Positions 17,217-26,387 are shown, counted from the stretch's first letter. The stretch is 57,357 bases of DNA from an uncultured Blautia sp. (GCA_905209435.1 CAJLTE010000010.1:1-57357); one strand, 5' to 3'. Program-made: numbers and translations. The notes: a model not told the origin generated them from the sequence alone.

Positions 17217-17243
17217 AAACTGCTCCACCAACGTGAAACAGTC
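17213..17243 (-). terminator. Terminator of the pst-phoU operon
   Basis: Minus-strand ACTGTTTCAC pairs fully (with wobbles) to GTGGAGCAGT around a GTTG loop, followed by six T residues, just past the phoU stop codon. Confidence 0.85.
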
Positions 17244-17251
17244 TCTTTATT

Positions 17252-17926
17252 TTACCAGTTTCTGATATAATCCTGATGCTCATTATTCCTGTGCTGTCCT
17301 GTAATGGAAAATTCTACCCATTCTGCAATATTAACAGCATGATCTCCAATACGTTCAAAATACTTCGCAGTCATAAGCAGATCCAGTCCTGTCTTAGCGT
17401 CCAGTTTCCCACCATAGATCAGGTCAGCCAGCTTCTCCTTGATCTCATTAAACGCATTGTCTACCACATCATCCCGTGCGATTACATATCTGCACAGTTC
17501 CAAATCGTTCTTAACAAAAGCATCCACACTCTCTGTTACCATCCGAACAGTATCTTCGGCCATCTGTGCGATCGTATCATCCTGTACAACACTGTCCTTA
17601 TCAATATGCAACGATAAATCTGCAATATCTGCAGCCTGGTCTCCAATACGCTCCATATCCGAAACCATCTTCAGTGCCGCCGAAATCTCTCTCAGATCCC
17701 TTGCCACCGGATGTTGACGCAACAAAAGACTCAGGCAGAGATTCTCAATTTCTCTCTCCTTAGCATCAATATCTCTGTCTGTCTCAAAAACCTGACGTGC
17801 AAGTCCTTCATTCTGCACTTCCCGAACAGCCTTCGCAGAAAAAGAAATCGCTTTTTCACAATAATTACCCAATGTGATCAGCTGGGCATGTAACTCCTCC
17901 AGCTGCTTTTCAAACATTTTCGACAT
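17252..17926 (-). CDS. phoU: Phosphate transport system regulator PhoU
   Basis: A 224-residue all-helical protein made of two PhoU repeats, each carrying the E/D-rich metal-binding pattern (for example MERIGDQAADIADL and FERIGDHAVNIAEW). PhoU links the Pst transporter to phosphate signalling and lowers uptake when phosphate is plentiful. It is the last gene of the pst operon. I use ATG 17926; a TTG two codons earlier, overlapping the pstB stop codon and also within reach of AGGAAGG, is an alternative start. Confidence 0.95.
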   Translation of the reverse strand: MSKMFEKQLEELHAQLITLGNYCEKAISFSAKAVREVQNEGLARQVFETDRDIDAKEREIENLCLSLLLRQHPVARDLREISAALKMVSDMERIGDQAADIADLSLHIDKDSVVQDDTIAQMAEDTVRMVTESVDAFVKNDLELCRYVIARDDVVDNAFNEIKEKLADLIYGGKLDAKTGLDLLMTAKYFERIGDHAVNIAEWVEFSITGQHRNNEHQDYIRNW

Positions 17927-17928
17927 AA

Positions 17929-18687
17929 TCAACCAAACCTTCCTGTAATATAGTCCTCTGTACGCTTATCCGCAGGCATGGAGAACAGCTTGCTCGTATC
18001 TGCAAATTCAATGACTTCTCCCAGTAAAAAGAACGCTGTCTTATCAGAAATTCGGGTTGCCTGCTGCATGTTATGAGTTACCATCACAATGGTATAATCC
18101 TTCTTTAACTCCATCGCCAGCTCCTCAATCTTGGAAGTTGAGATAGGGTCAAGTGCAGATGTCGGTTCATCCATCAGAAGTACTTCCGGCTGAACTGCCA
18201 GTGCTCTGGCGATACAGAGTCTCTGCTGCTGACCGCCGGACATGCCCAACGCACTTTTCTTCAGTCTGTCTTTCACCTCGTCCCAGATCGCTGCATCACG
18301 CAGAGACTTCTCTACAATATCATCCAGCTTAGCTTTGGAACGAATACCGTGAGTTCTTGGTCCATATGCGATATTATCATAAATGCTCATTGGGAAAGGA
18401 TTCGGTTTCTGGAATACCATTCCCACTCTTTTCCTGAGCAGATTGACATCCATATCTCCGTAAATATCCTCACCGTCAAGCTGTACTTTACCGGTAATCA
18501 CACAGCCCTCAACCAGATCATTCATTCTGTTTAAAGACTTCAATAAGGTAGATTTACCACAACCGCTTGGTCCGATAAAAGCTGTAATTTCTTTCTCTGG
18601 AATCTCCATATTAATGTTCTTTAATGCGTGGAATTTTCCATAATGTAAATTCATATTTTCAACTGTTATTTTTGCATTCCTACTCAT
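17929..18687 (-). CDS. pstB: Phosphate ABC transporter ATP-binding protein PstB
   Basis: A 252-residue ABC ATPase with Walker [10 protein letters not shown] (39-47), signature MSGGQQQRL and Walker [12 protein letters not shown]. The sequence through LNRMNDL and the characteristic PstB stretch [16 protein letters not shown] identify the phosphate-specific family. It drives phosphate uptake through PstC-PstA. It follows pstA by 5 nt and overlaps the alternative phoU start. Confidence 0.97.
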   Translation of the reverse strand: MSRNAKITVENMNLHYGKFHALKNINMEIPEKEITAFIGPSGCGKSTLLKSLNRMNDLVEGCVITGKVQLDGEDIYGDMDVNLLRKRVGMVFQKPNPFPMSIYDNIAYGPRTHGIRSKAKLDDIVEKSLRDAAIWDEVKDRLKKSALGMSGGQQQRLCIARALAVQPEVLLMDEPTSALDPISTSKIEELAMELKKDYTIVMVTHNMQQATRISDKTAFFLLGEVIEFADTSKLFSMPADKRTEDYITGRFG

Positions 18688-18692
18688 GATTC

Positions 18693-19598
18693 TTATCCTT
18701 TCGCAATTCGTTTGGCAACCGCTCCGGACAGGAAATTGATCACAAGAACAAATGCCAGAATAACAACTGCTGTCGCAGATGCCTGATTCATATGAAGGCC
18801 CTCACCTGACAATACATACATATGAAGTGCAAGTGTACGGCCGGAACCCATCAGGTTTGACGGAACTTCCGCAACTGTACCTGCAGTGTAGATCAGTGCT
18901 GCTGTTTCACCGATGACACGTCCGATCGCCAGGATCACACCTGCCAGGATACCAGGTACTGCTGACGGCAGAACAATAGTAAAGATCGTACGAAGTTTGC
19001 CTGCTCCCAGTCCGAAACTTGCCTCACGATAAGAATCTGGAACAGACTTCAAGGCCTCTTCTGCAGTACGCATGATCAGAGGAAGTATCATGATCACAAG
19101 CGTAAAAGCACCTGATAAAAGTGACAGTCCCCAATGCAGTGCTGTTACGAAAAACAACATACCAAAAAGACCGTATACAATAGATGGAATACCGGAAAGT
19201 GTCTCCGCTGTGATACGGATCACATTCACAAGTTTACTTCCTTTTTTCGCATATTCCACCAGATAGATCGCTGCAAAAATTCCTAACGGCGCTGCGATTG
19301 CAAGTGAAACTATGGTCAGGATAAATGTGTTGATCAGAGATGGAAGTAAAGAAAGGTTCTCTGAATTATAGGTTAAACTAAATAAGTCTGTAGAAAGATA
19401 CGGCACACCTTTCACAAGAATATATCCGATCAGAAAGAACAGTAATGCAAAAGTCAAAACTGCTCCCAGCACTGTAAGCAGTGCAAGAATAGCTGATCCC
19501 GGATGCTTCATGTATGCCTTCATCTGATCTGAGAAAGAAGACTCATTCTGCTTTTTTTCTTTTGTCCAGTCAATTTCTGCTGCTGCTTCAATTTGCAT
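18693..19598 (-). CDS. pstA: Phosphate ABC transporter permease PstA
   Basis: A 301-residue inner-membrane permease with six hydrophobic helices after a polar N-terminal tail of about 30 residues. The binding-protein-dependent transport EAA-like loop is visible as [20 protein letters not shown]. The start overlaps the pstC 3' end by 11 nt, with CAGGAGGG upstream, so the two permeases are translationally coupled. Confidence 0.96.
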   Translation of the reverse strand: MQIEAAAEIDWTKEKKQNESSFSDQMKAYMKHPGSAILALLTVLGAVLTFALLFFLIGYILVKGVPYLSTDLFSLTYNSENLSLLPSLINTFILTIVSLAIAAPLGIFAAIYLVEYAKKGSKLVNVIRITAETLSGIPSIVYGLFGMLFFVTALHWGLSLLSGAFTLVIMILPLIMRTAEEALKSVPDSYREASFGLGAGKLRTIFTIVLPSAVPGILAGVILAIGRVIGETAALIYTAGTVAEVPSNLMGSGRTLALHMYVLSGEGLHMNQASATAVVILAFVLVINFLSGAVAKRIAKG

Positions 19599-20445
19599 GT
19601 TCTGCCCTCCTGTTCAGTAAAGAAAGACTAAGGTTAATGATCAGTATAAAGATAAACAGAACCACCGCTGTTGCGATCAGAGCCTCTCTGTGAAGTCCTG
19701 TTGCATATCCCATTTCAGTAACGATATTTGCGGTCATGGTACGGACACCTTTCAGGATTCCCTGTGGCATTCTCGGCTGATTTCCTGCAACCATGACAAC
19801 CGCCATTGTTTCTCCGATCGCACGGCCGATTCCCAGTACGACAGCTGCAAGAATACCTGATTTCGCTGCCGGAAGCATAACACAGAAAATACTTCTTTCT
19901 TTGGTTGCTCCCAGTGCAAGCGAACCCTCATAATAGCTCTCCGGCACACTGCGGATCGCAGATTCCGTGACACCGATGATAGTCGGCAAAATCATCATTC
20001 CGAGCAGAACACATGCTGCCAACATGCTGGTTCCGGTTCCGCCAAATGTCTGTCTGATCAGTGGAACAATAAGAACCAGTCCAAAGAAACCATATACAAT
20101 TGACGGTACACCAGCCATCAGTTCAATTCCTGATTTCAATGGTCTGTAGATTTTTTTCGGGCAATAACGCGCCATAAAAACTGAAGTAAATAATGCAATC
20201 GGCACACCCAGAAGAATAGCACCTGCAGTTACATAAATGCTCGCTACGATCATTGGAAGAATTCCAAAAATGTTATTTGACGGCTTCCACTTTGTTCCCA
20301 GCAGGAACTTCAGCGGACCGATCTTCCCGATAGCCGGGATTCCATTTGCAAACAGAAATGCACAGATCAGAAACACTGCCAGCACTGACGTACAGGCTGC
20401 GATCAGAAATACACATTTCATGGCCTTTTCCTTAAAGTGGTTCAT
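19588..20445 (-). CDS. pstC: Phosphate ABC transporter permease PstC
   Basis: A 285-residue permease with six transmembrane helices and the cytoplasmic coupling loop YEGSLALGATKERSIFCVML. It heterodimerises with PstA to form the phosphate channel. The start at 20445 is preceded by AAAGGTG. A 216-nt spacer with a stem-loop separates it from pstS, which probably lets the binding protein be made in excess. Confidence 0.96.
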   Translation of the reverse strand: MNHFKEKAMKCVFLIAACTSVLAVFLICAFLFANGIPAIGKIGPLKFLLGTKWKPSNNIFGILPMIVASIYVTAGAILLGVPIALFTSVFMARYCPKKIYRPLKSGIELMAGVPSIVYGFFGLVLIVPLIRQTFGGTGTSMLAACVLLGMMILPTIIGVTESAIRSVPESYYEGSLALGATKERSIFCVMLPAAKSGILAAVVLGIGRAIGETMAVVMVAGNQPRMPQGILKGVRTMTANIVTEMGYATGLHREALIATAVVLFIFILIINLSLSLLNRRAEHAN

Positions 20446-20492
20446 TCATTACACCTTTCTTTCTCTGTTTCCAAAAACTCTTCTCACATATA

Positions 20493-20533
20493 AACAGTCC
20501 GCCTGCTGCATTCCCGTAACCAGACGAACTGTT
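20493..20533 (-). other. Intercistronic stem-loop between pstS and pstC
   Basis: Minus-strand AACAGTTCGTCTG pairs over 13 positions (with wobbles) to CAGGCGGACTGTT. No strong U-run follows, so partial termination or mRNA protection is more likely than full termination. Confidence 0.6.
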
Positions 20534-20661
20534 TTTATTCTTATAATACATTGCACTACGGATTATGCTTCGCTATACAGCGTATGTGATTTTTCTTCTC
20601 TGCAATTCGTGCAGATCGTGTATCACTGCCGCAACCCATAGGTTGTTTCTCAAGATCCGGA

Positions 20662-21525
20662 TTATTTAGCAAGATCTTCCCATGTAGTAGTCTCACCTGT
20701 GTACACTGATTTTACCTGGTCACTTGTAAGTTCATCAATATCATTGTCTTTATTAACGATTACTGCAATACCATCTCTTGCGATAACAGTAGCTGTAAGT
20801 CCAAGGTCTTTTTCATCATCTTTCAGTTCACGGGATGCCATACCGATATCACATGTTCCTTCAGCTGCCATATTTACGCCTGTTGTAGAATCACTCTGCT
20901 GAACTTCTACTGTTACGTCTTTGTTTACTGCTTCATAACCTTCTGCAAGTTTCTCCATAACCGGTGTTACAGAAGAAGAACCAGCTACAACGACTTTACC
21001 GGAAACACCATCTGCTGCTTTATACGCTTCTGCATCAGCAGCTTCTTTGATATATCCGTTGTCCTCTACGATCTGCTGTCCGTCAGAACTCATGATGTAG
21101 TTTACGAAATCTTTTGCTGCATCGCTTTCTTTGTCAGATGTAAGAATGTTGAATGGACGTGCGATCTTGTAGGAATCATTGGAAACATTCTCTACAGTTG
21201 CTTCTACACCGTCAATCTTAACTGCTTTTACTGTATCATCCAGAGAACCAAGTGAAATATATCCGATTGCATTCTCATCACCTGCAACTGTTGTCATCAT
21301 AACAGATGTGCTGTTTGTAACACTTGCTTCATCTGTAGTCATATCTACTTTCTCGCCATCCTGCTCTTCCTGGATACCAAACAGTTCTACGAAAGCACCT
21401 CTTGTACCGGAACCATCCTCACGGGATACAACTGTGATGTCTCCGCTTGCTGCACTTACGATTGTTGTGAAAGCTGTTGCTCCGATAACTGCTGCTGTAA
21501 GGATTGTTGCGATTTTTTTCTTCAT
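20662..21525 (-). CDS. pstS: Phosphate-binding protein PstS, circularly permuted
   Basis: A 287-residue secreted phosphate-binding protein whose two halves are in reversed order. After a signal peptide (1-26, cleavage near VSA-AS) the protein opens with what is normally the second half: residues 29-165 with VVSREDGSGTRGAF, the Arg/Ser/Gly/Thr phosphate-binding loop. What is normally the first half follows (176-287), with VVVAGSSSVTPVMEKLA, CDIGMASREL and DGIAVIVN. The chain stops at TWEDLAK, which in ordinary PstS is directly followed by the segment found here at the N-terminus. All phosphate-contact motifs are present, so it should be functional. There is no lipobox cysteine. Start ATG 21525 has GAGGAGA upstream. 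Confidence 0.9.
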   Translation of the reverse strand: MKKKIATILTAAVIGATAFTTIVSAASGDITVVSREDGSGTRGAFVELFGIQEEQDGEKVDMTTDEASVTNSTSVMMTTVAGDENAIGYISLGSLDDTVKAVKIDGVEATVENVSNDSYKIARPFNILTSDKESDAAKDFVNYIMSSDGQQIVEDNGYIKEAADAEAYKAADGVSGKVVVAGSSSVTPVMEKLAEGYEAVNKDVTVEVQQSDSTTGVNMAAEGTCDIGMASRELKDDEKDLGLTATVIARDGIAVIVNKDNDIDELTSDQVKSVYTGETTTWEDLAK

Positions 21526-21634
21526 GATAATTTTCTCCTCTTCCAATGAGCCATGTTTTTTATAAAGTGAACGGCTCATTTTTTTGATTTAATATTTTAA
21601 TTTTTTATATCTTGTTGCCTCATTTACAAGTGCC

Positions 21635-21710
21635 ATTATAAAAACGAAAAGTAAAATCCAAAATCACGCTATCGTAAAATTTCTGTAAAAAAATACGCTC
21701 TCTTGTAAAA
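21635..21710 (-). promoter_or_regulatory. pstS promoter with Pho-box-like repeats
   Basis: A minus-strand -10 TATAAT (21640-21635) is preceded by TTTTACR-type repeats at 21679-21673, 21690-21684 and 21710-21704, plus TTTTACT at 21656-21650. Offsets of 23, 11 and 20 bp are close to multiples of 11, the periodicity of PhoB/PhoP boxes. This is the expected control of a pst operon. The remaining gene-free DNA to 21905 should hold the plus-strand promoter of the next gene. Confidence 0.6.
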
Positions 21711-21905
21711 CCTGTTTTATCGTGCTATCATGAAATCAGACGGATTATAATGAATGTACACTTCGTACTCTGTTTGATAAGAAAGATAAATATATGTATG
21801 AAAATAAACAGCAAAGCAAACTGGATCGTCAGAAGTCAGGCGGATATTCGCAATTGAAGCAGGGGACTTACTTGATTTGGTTAAATTATAAAGGAGAAAA
21901 TATAA

Positions 21906-22298
21906 ATGTCAGATTCAAGATGCGATAAAGCAATAGAAAAGAAACACAACGGATACAACTGCGCGCAGGCAGTTGCCTGTTCTTTCTGTGAGGAAGCTCA
22001 CATGGATGAAGAAACACTTTTTAACCTTACACAGGGATTTGGAGCAGGATTTGGAACTATGGACGGCACATGCGGCGCAATCTCAGGTGCTGCAGTTGTT
22101 GCAGGACTGATAAATCAGAACAGGATGGAAACTTCCAGAGATATCCGTTCTGTCATGAATCATTTTAAACAGCAGAATGGGTCCGTTATCTGTAAAGATC
22201 TTAAAGGCATTGAGACAGGGAAAATGCTCCGCTCCTGCGATGACTGTGTCAGAGATGCAGTGAAATTTCTGGAGAATGTATTGAACGAAGAGAAATAA
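21906..22298 (+). CDS. C_GCAxxG_C_C family protein (probable redox protein)
   Basis: A 130-residue soluble protein with seven cysteines (19, 25, 28, 56, 96, 111, 114). The central TCGAISGA matches the conserved core of the C_GCAxxG_C_C (PF09719) family, together with GYNCAQAV and the C-terminal CxxC (CDDC). Members are small redox or metal-binding proteins of anaerobes, sometimes fused to or beside electron-transfer proteins; the reaction is unknown. It is a single gene with a good AAAGGAG site and its own terminator, divergent from pstS. Confidence 0.88.
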   Translation: MSDSRCDKAIEKKHNGYNCAQAVACSFCEEAHMDEETLFNLTQGFGAGFGTMDGTCGAISGAAVVAGLINQNRMETSRDIRSVMNHFKQQNGSVICKDLKGIETGKMLRSCDDCVRDAVKFLENVLNEEK

Positions 22299-22323
22299 AT
22301 TATTTCCTATATAATAGCAGCAT

Positions 22324-22371
22324 AAATCGCTGTATGCCAGTTCTCTTATATCTGGTATACAGCGATTTTTT
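22324..22371 (+). terminator. Terminator of the C_GCAxxG_C_C gene
   Basis: Long perfect stem AATCGCTGTATGCCAG / CTGGTATACAGCGATT with one wobble, followed by TTTTTT on the plus strand. Confidence 0.9.
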
Positions 22372-22427
22372 AATTATGATTTTTCTCTGCATGACAAACT
22401 TAAATCGTCAGACAAAGGCAGTTCTAT

Positions 22428-24077
22428 TTATTTTACATCCGCATGCTCATCTGCTTCATAGTCAAAAAAATCAAAATCAGCAGTGTGAGAATGCATCATA
22501 CGGTCTCCGCATGTGATTCCTACGAAGGTTCCTGTGAATTCTCCGAAATTGGAATATTCATCAGAGAATTTGGATGTGTCGAAGCATGGTCCGATCTCAC
22601 TGTAATCTTCTCCATCGAGAGACCAGAAGAACTGTGAATTTCTTCCGTTGATCTTCAGCTTCATCCAGATATCTTTTCCATCCTCTACAAAGGTTCTGGA
22701 ATCTGAGAATTCTTTCTTCTCACCGTTCTCTACCTGCATAACAGCAATGGCACTGTGATTCAGTGTTTCGCTGAAATACTTATAGAGATAAACAAAATTC
22801 ATGTTGTCATAATACAGGATCAGTCCTGCTGTATGCTGATAGCTGAGCGGTGTAAAGTCCAGCTTTGTTCCAACTGTTGCCTGTACACTGGTAAGCTTTC
22901 TCGCAAGAATGCTCGCTTTATTCAGAGAGCATCCGGATTCCTGACCACGCAGTCTTGCCCAGCCTGGTCTTGCTTTCAGATCGACAAAGGAAAGTGGATC
23001 AATACGTGGTGCATAATATTGGATACCAAGCTCTTCAGAATCGAAATCATCATGAGAAGGAAGTGGTCTCACCGGTGCTTCCGGCAGACTGCTCTCTTCT
23101 ACAAATTCCTGTGCCAGATTTCCTCCATCTTTCATACGCAGCCATCCGTCTTCTGTCCACTCCATGCGCTGGATTGCAGTTTCACGGCCGAGTGTGCAGC
23201 GCAGTTCCGGTACGAAAGGACGGGAAGTCAGATGTACCAGCCAGGTTTCGCCATTCGGAAGATCCACATAGCTTCCATGTCCGGATTTCTGCAGCTTGCT
23301 TTCCGGGTTGAAGTATCTTGGTTTCAAATGATCCCAGTCAGCTCTCTCATTATAATCTCCAGGGCAGGAAGTTACGATCGGATTACACGGATCTGCCTCA
23401 TACGGACCATAAACGTTTTTGGAACGTCCCATAGTTACACCATGATAATATCCTGTGCCGCCTTCTGCGCACATAATATAATAATATTCACCACGTTTTG
23501 TCAGATGTGGTGCTTCGATACATCCACGGTCTGTACCGCCTCTCCAGAAACGTTTCGGCATACCTACAACTTTCTTTGCCTTCGGATCGTATTCTACAAT
23601 ACTGATCGGGCCTGGTTTCTCATATTCACTTCTTGTTTCCCATTCCAGTGCCACTACATATTTTTTGCCGTCATCATCATGGAACATGGAAGCATCAAAT
23701 CCTGTAGAATGAAGATAAACCGGTTCACTCCACGGTCCCTTTGGATCTTTTGCTGTGATAACGAAATTATCTACATCAAAGTATCTGGCATTCATAGAAT
23801 TCATCACACCATACACTACATAAAACAGGTCTTCTGCTTCACAATAAGTCAGGCACGGTGCCCAGATTCCTTTGGCACTTGGAAGTTTCTTCAGATCAGG
23901 ATCATCTGCATTCTGAAGTGCATGAGAATAAAGTTCCCAGTTTTTCATATCACGGGAATGATAGATCGGGATTCCCGGAAACCACTCAAAAGAGGAAACT
24001 GCAAGGTAGAAATCATCCCCCTTTCTGCAGATACATGGGTCGGCATGAAAGCCTGGAAGAATTGGATTTTGGATCAT
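22428..24077 (-). CDS. GH43 beta-xylosidase (XynB type)
   Basis: A 549-residue GH43 enzyme of the two-domain xylosidase type: a five-bladed propeller (1-320) followed by a beta-sandwich domain (about 350-545) that closes the active site. The catalytic triad is visible: general base Asp13 in HADPCICR, pKa-modulating Asp128 in GFDASMF and general acid Glu188 in GCIEAPHL. Absence of a signal peptide places it in the cytosol, acting on imported xylo-oligosaccharides; arabinofuranosidase side activity is common in this type. It is transcribed divergently from the AraC regulator at 24262, the likely activator. Confidence 0.92.
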   Translation of the reverse strand: MIQNPILPGFHADPCICRKGDDFYLAVSSFEWFPGIPIYHSRDMKNWELYSHALQNADDPDLKKLPSAKGIWAPCLTYCEAEDLFYVVYGVMNSMNARYFDVDNFVITAKDPKGPWSEPVYLHSTGFDASMFHDDDGKKYVVALEWETRSEYEKPGPISIVEYDPKAKKVVGMPKRFWRGGTDRGCIEAPHLTKRGEYYYIMCAEGGTGYYHGVTMGRSKNVYGPYEADPCNPIVTSCPGDYNERADWDHLKPRYFNPESKLQKSGHGSYVDLPNGETWLVHLTSRPFVPELRCTLGRETAIQRMEWTEDGWLRMKDGGNLAQEFVEESSLPEAPVRPLPSHDDFDSEELGIQYYAPRIDPLSFVDLKARPGWARLRGQESGCSLNKASILARKLTSVQATVGTKLDFTPLSYQHTAGLILYYDNMNFVYLYKYFSETLNHSAIAVMQVENGEKKEFSDSRTFVEDGKDIWMKLKINGRNSQFFWSLDGEDYSEIGPCFDTSKFSDEYSNFGEFTGTFVGITCGDRMMHSHTADFDFFDYEADEHADVK

Positions 24078-24207
24078 GGAAAATACCTCCTTTATAAATT
24101 ATTTATTCACAACAATAGATTTTTCATGGAATGTTTTCAATCAGATAAATACTATTCCTTTTTCCTGCTTTTATTATAAAATAATTGCATCTGCTCTGCC
24201 AGATGTG

Positions 24208-24240
24208 ATAGTATCTTTCTGACAGGTCAATAGTATCTTT
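24208..24240 (+). promoter_or_regulatory. Direct repeat, candidate AraC-family binding site
   Basis: ATAGTATCTTT occurs exactly at 24208-24218 and 24230-24240, a 22-bp offset that puts both copies on one face of the helix, as for AraC half-sites. It lies in the divergent region between the GH43 and AraC genes, 21 bp before the AraC start codon. Confidence 0.5.
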
Positions 24241-24261
24241 AATTTTTTTCGGGAGGATTAC

Positions 24262-25128
24262 ATGAAAAAAATTTTAACTCCGACCAATTATGAAATGATT
24301 CCTCTGAATGAGCTCACAAATGTACGTTTTTATACATCAACAGATCCCGGCAGTTATGTTGCTTCTCACTGGCATGATGCAGTTGAGATTCTTTATCTTC
24401 AGGAGGGCTCTCTGACTGTTACTCTGGAAAATATCTCTTTTCCTGTTGCATCTGGTCAGTGTATTCTGATTCCTCCGAACCAGATACACTCCACACTCTG
24501 CACCAGTCCCAACCGCGCGATCGTTTTTCAGATTCCGGTATCTTTCATTGAAAAATTTATTCCTGATGTAAAGCAGCTGCAATTTTCCCTTCAGGATCCG
24601 GTCAAAGACAGACATCTGCAGAAAAAGATCGAATTATTAAAAGATTCTCTCCTGAAAATGCAGTTTTTCATGGAGTCCGATTCTCCGGGATCTGTATTGC
24701 GTTTCAACAGTCTGCTGTTTGAAGTTCTTTTTCAGTTATATCAGAACTTCAGTTTTCATGCTTCTGCTCCGTCAAAGGATACTGCCAGAAGAAACCGAAA
24801 TCTGGAAAAGATCACTCCTGTTCTGAATTATATCAGGGAAAATTACAACCGTCTGATCCCGCTTTCGGAAATTGCAGACATCGCTGCGCTCCAGCCGAAA
24901 TACTTCTGCCGTTTCTTTAAGAAATGTATGGGAGTGACCTTTCTGGAATATCAGAATGAGATCAGGCTGTCATATATTTATAATGACCTTATAAGCACAG
25001 ATGATCCGCTCGCACTGCTCCTGGACAGACATGGATTCAGCAATTATAAATTGTTCCGCAGGATCTTTCGGGAACGCTTTCAATGTACACCAATGGAATT
25101 AAGAAAAGAAAGGATTGAAACACACTAA
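24262..25128 (+). CDS. AraC family transcriptional regulator (xylosidase locus)
   Basis: A 288-residue regulator with an N-terminal cupin-like sugar-sensing domain (about 10-110, with SHWHDAVEILYLQEG and IPPNQIHS) and a C-terminal AraC/XylS DNA-binding domain (about 185-285) with two helix-turn-helix motifs (LSEIADIAALQPKYFCRFFKK and a second in GFSNYKLFRRIFRE). It begins behind GGGAGGA and its stop codon overlaps the MATE start (TAATG). Divergence from the GH43 gene suggests that it controls xylo-oligosaccharide use and perhaps its own promoter. Confidence 0.9.
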   Translation: MKKILTPTNYEMIPLNELTNVRFYTSTDPGSYVASHWHDAVEILYLQEGSLTVTLENISFPVASGQCILIPPNQIHSTLCTSPNRAIVFQIPVSFIEKFIPDVKQLQFSLQDPVKDRHLQKKIELLKDSLLKMQFFMESDSPGSVLRFNSLLFEVLFQLYQNFSFHASAPSKDTARRNRNLEKITPVLNYIRENYNRLIPLSEIADIAALQPKYFCRFFKKCMGVTFLEYQNEIRLSYIYNDLISTDDPLALLLDRHGFSNYKLFRRIFRERFQCTPMELRKERIETH

Positions 25129-26219
25129 TGGAAAAAGCAGCAAAATCCAAAGAAATGGATATGCTGAATGGCGGGATTGCAGGAAAACTGATCCTGTTTG
25201 CAATTCCTCTGGCATTCAGCAGTATTTTGCAGCAGCTGTTTAACTCTGCAGATGTGGCTGTAGTTGGACGTTTTGCAGGTGATACAGCACTGGCAGCGGT
25301 TGGAAGCTGCGTGGCACTTGTCGGTATTTTTGTAAACCTTATCGTCGGGCTATCTGTTGGACCGAATGCTGCACTGGCTACTTTGATCGGACAGAAAAAA
25401 AGAAAGCAGATTAATGACATGCTCCATACGATCCTGACATTTGGTGCAGTTCTTGGACTTCTTCTTATGTGTCTGGGAATGCTTTCTGCCAGAGTTATTC
25501 TGGAGCTCTCTGGCACTCCTGAAAGTGTAATGAGCCAGGCACTTTTATACATCAGGATTTATTTTCTCAGTATTCCGTTTATGGTAATTTATAATTTTGG
25601 TTCCGCTATTCTCAGAAGTTTCGGAGACAGCCGGAGACCTATGTATTATCTGATCTTATCCGGAACTGTAAACGTGATCCTGAACTTGTTTCTGGTTATT
25701 TGTTTTCACCTTGGTGTTGCAGGTGTTGCGATCGCGACTGTGATTTCCAATGTACTCAGCTCTGCTTTGGCCATCATTCATCTGAGCCGGAGACCGGATG
25801 AATTTCAGTTCCGCTTCCGGGATATGAAAATTGAAAAGAACGCATTAAAAAAAGTTCTGGCAATTGTGTTTATGATCTGGGACGATTTCTTTGTAAGTAT
25901 CTATACTACCAGCAGTGCTGTCGCAGTTTACGGACTGATACGAATGCATCATGTATGTTCCCTTGAGGGACTGACTGCTACCTATGAAGTGGAAAGTTCC
26001 GCACTGCGAGGCATGGGCAAATCCCTGGAACCATCTATTATTACAATCCTCGGAACTGTGGTTTTCCGTCTGATTTGGATGGTGACTGTGTTTAAGTGGA
26101 TTCCTACTTATGATATGCTGATGAATGTGTATCTCGCTTCATGGATCTTTACAGGAGGAGCTATCTTTATTGTTTACTGGCATCATATGAAGAAAGTCAG
26201 TAAATACGGGATTCACTGA
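25128..26219 (+). CDS. MATE family protein with internal in-frame deletion, probably inactive
   Basis: A 363-residue MATE-type protein, about 90 residues shorter than the 450- and 461-residue MATE proteins elsewhere in this window. The N-terminal lobe is normal (LQQLFNSADVAVVGRFAG, LRSFGDSRRPMYY), as is the C-terminal end (LRGMGKSLEPSIITILGT). The segment after KKVLAI (about residue 246), which should hold TM7-TM9 and the SQNYGAG-like loop, is missing; the chain jumps to FFVSIYTTSSAV. The deletion keeps the reading frame, so the gene is still open. Loss of about three helices should destroy the twelve-helix transporter. It is coupled to the AraC gene by a one-base overlap. Confidence 0.8.
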   Translation: MEKAAKSKEMDMLNGGIAGKLILFAIPLAFSSILQQLFNSADVAVVGRFAGDTALAAVGSCVALVGIFVNLIVGLSVGPNAALATLIGQKKRKQINDMLHTILTFGAVLGLLLMCLGMLSARVILELSGTPESVMSQALLYIRIYFLSIPFMVIYNFGSAILRSFGDSRRPMYYLILSGTVNVILNLFLVICFHLGVAGVAIATVISNVLSSALAIIHLSRRPDEFQFRFRDMKIEKNALKKVLAIVFMIWDDFFVSIYTTSSAVAVYGLIRMHHVCSLEGLTATYEVESSALRGMGKSLEPSIITILGTVVFRLIWMVTVFKWIPTYDMLMNVYLASWIFTGGAIFIVYWHHMKKVSKYGIH

Positions 26220-26253
26220 TTACTGAATTTCCCTTGCAATACAGTATTCCTGC

Positions 26254-26360
26254 ATATATGATAGTTATATCGAGACTGTGAGAGTTACGTTGCGACTGTG
26301 AATGTTATATTATAATCGTGGAAATTACATTATGACTGTGAAAGTTACATTGTATTACAT
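26254..26360. repeat. 20-bp tandem repeat array, four good copies plus degenerate ends
   Basis: Units start at 26274, 26294, 26314 and 26334 with exact 20-bp spacing and the consensus GACTGTGAAAGTTACATTAT; a degenerate copy precedes at 26254 and a partial one follows at 26354. Each unit contains the near-dyad TGTGA-N3-TTACA. The array ends about 28 bp before the ArsC-like gene start, where its promoter is expected. It may be a stack of operator sites or a simple tandem repeat. Confidence 0.8.
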
Positions 26361-26387
26361 AAATATTATTATCTGGAGGACAGTAAA

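Noticed and set aside
22755..24179. Plus-strand 474-codon open frame
   Set aside because: It is the antisense of the GH43 xylosidase gene, has no recognisable domain and an unusual Cys/Ile/Phe-rich composition, and its opposite strand carries a complete catalytic triad.
26254..26360. CRISPR array
   Set aside because: The 20-bp units are contiguous with no spacers, diverge internally and have no cas genes nearby.
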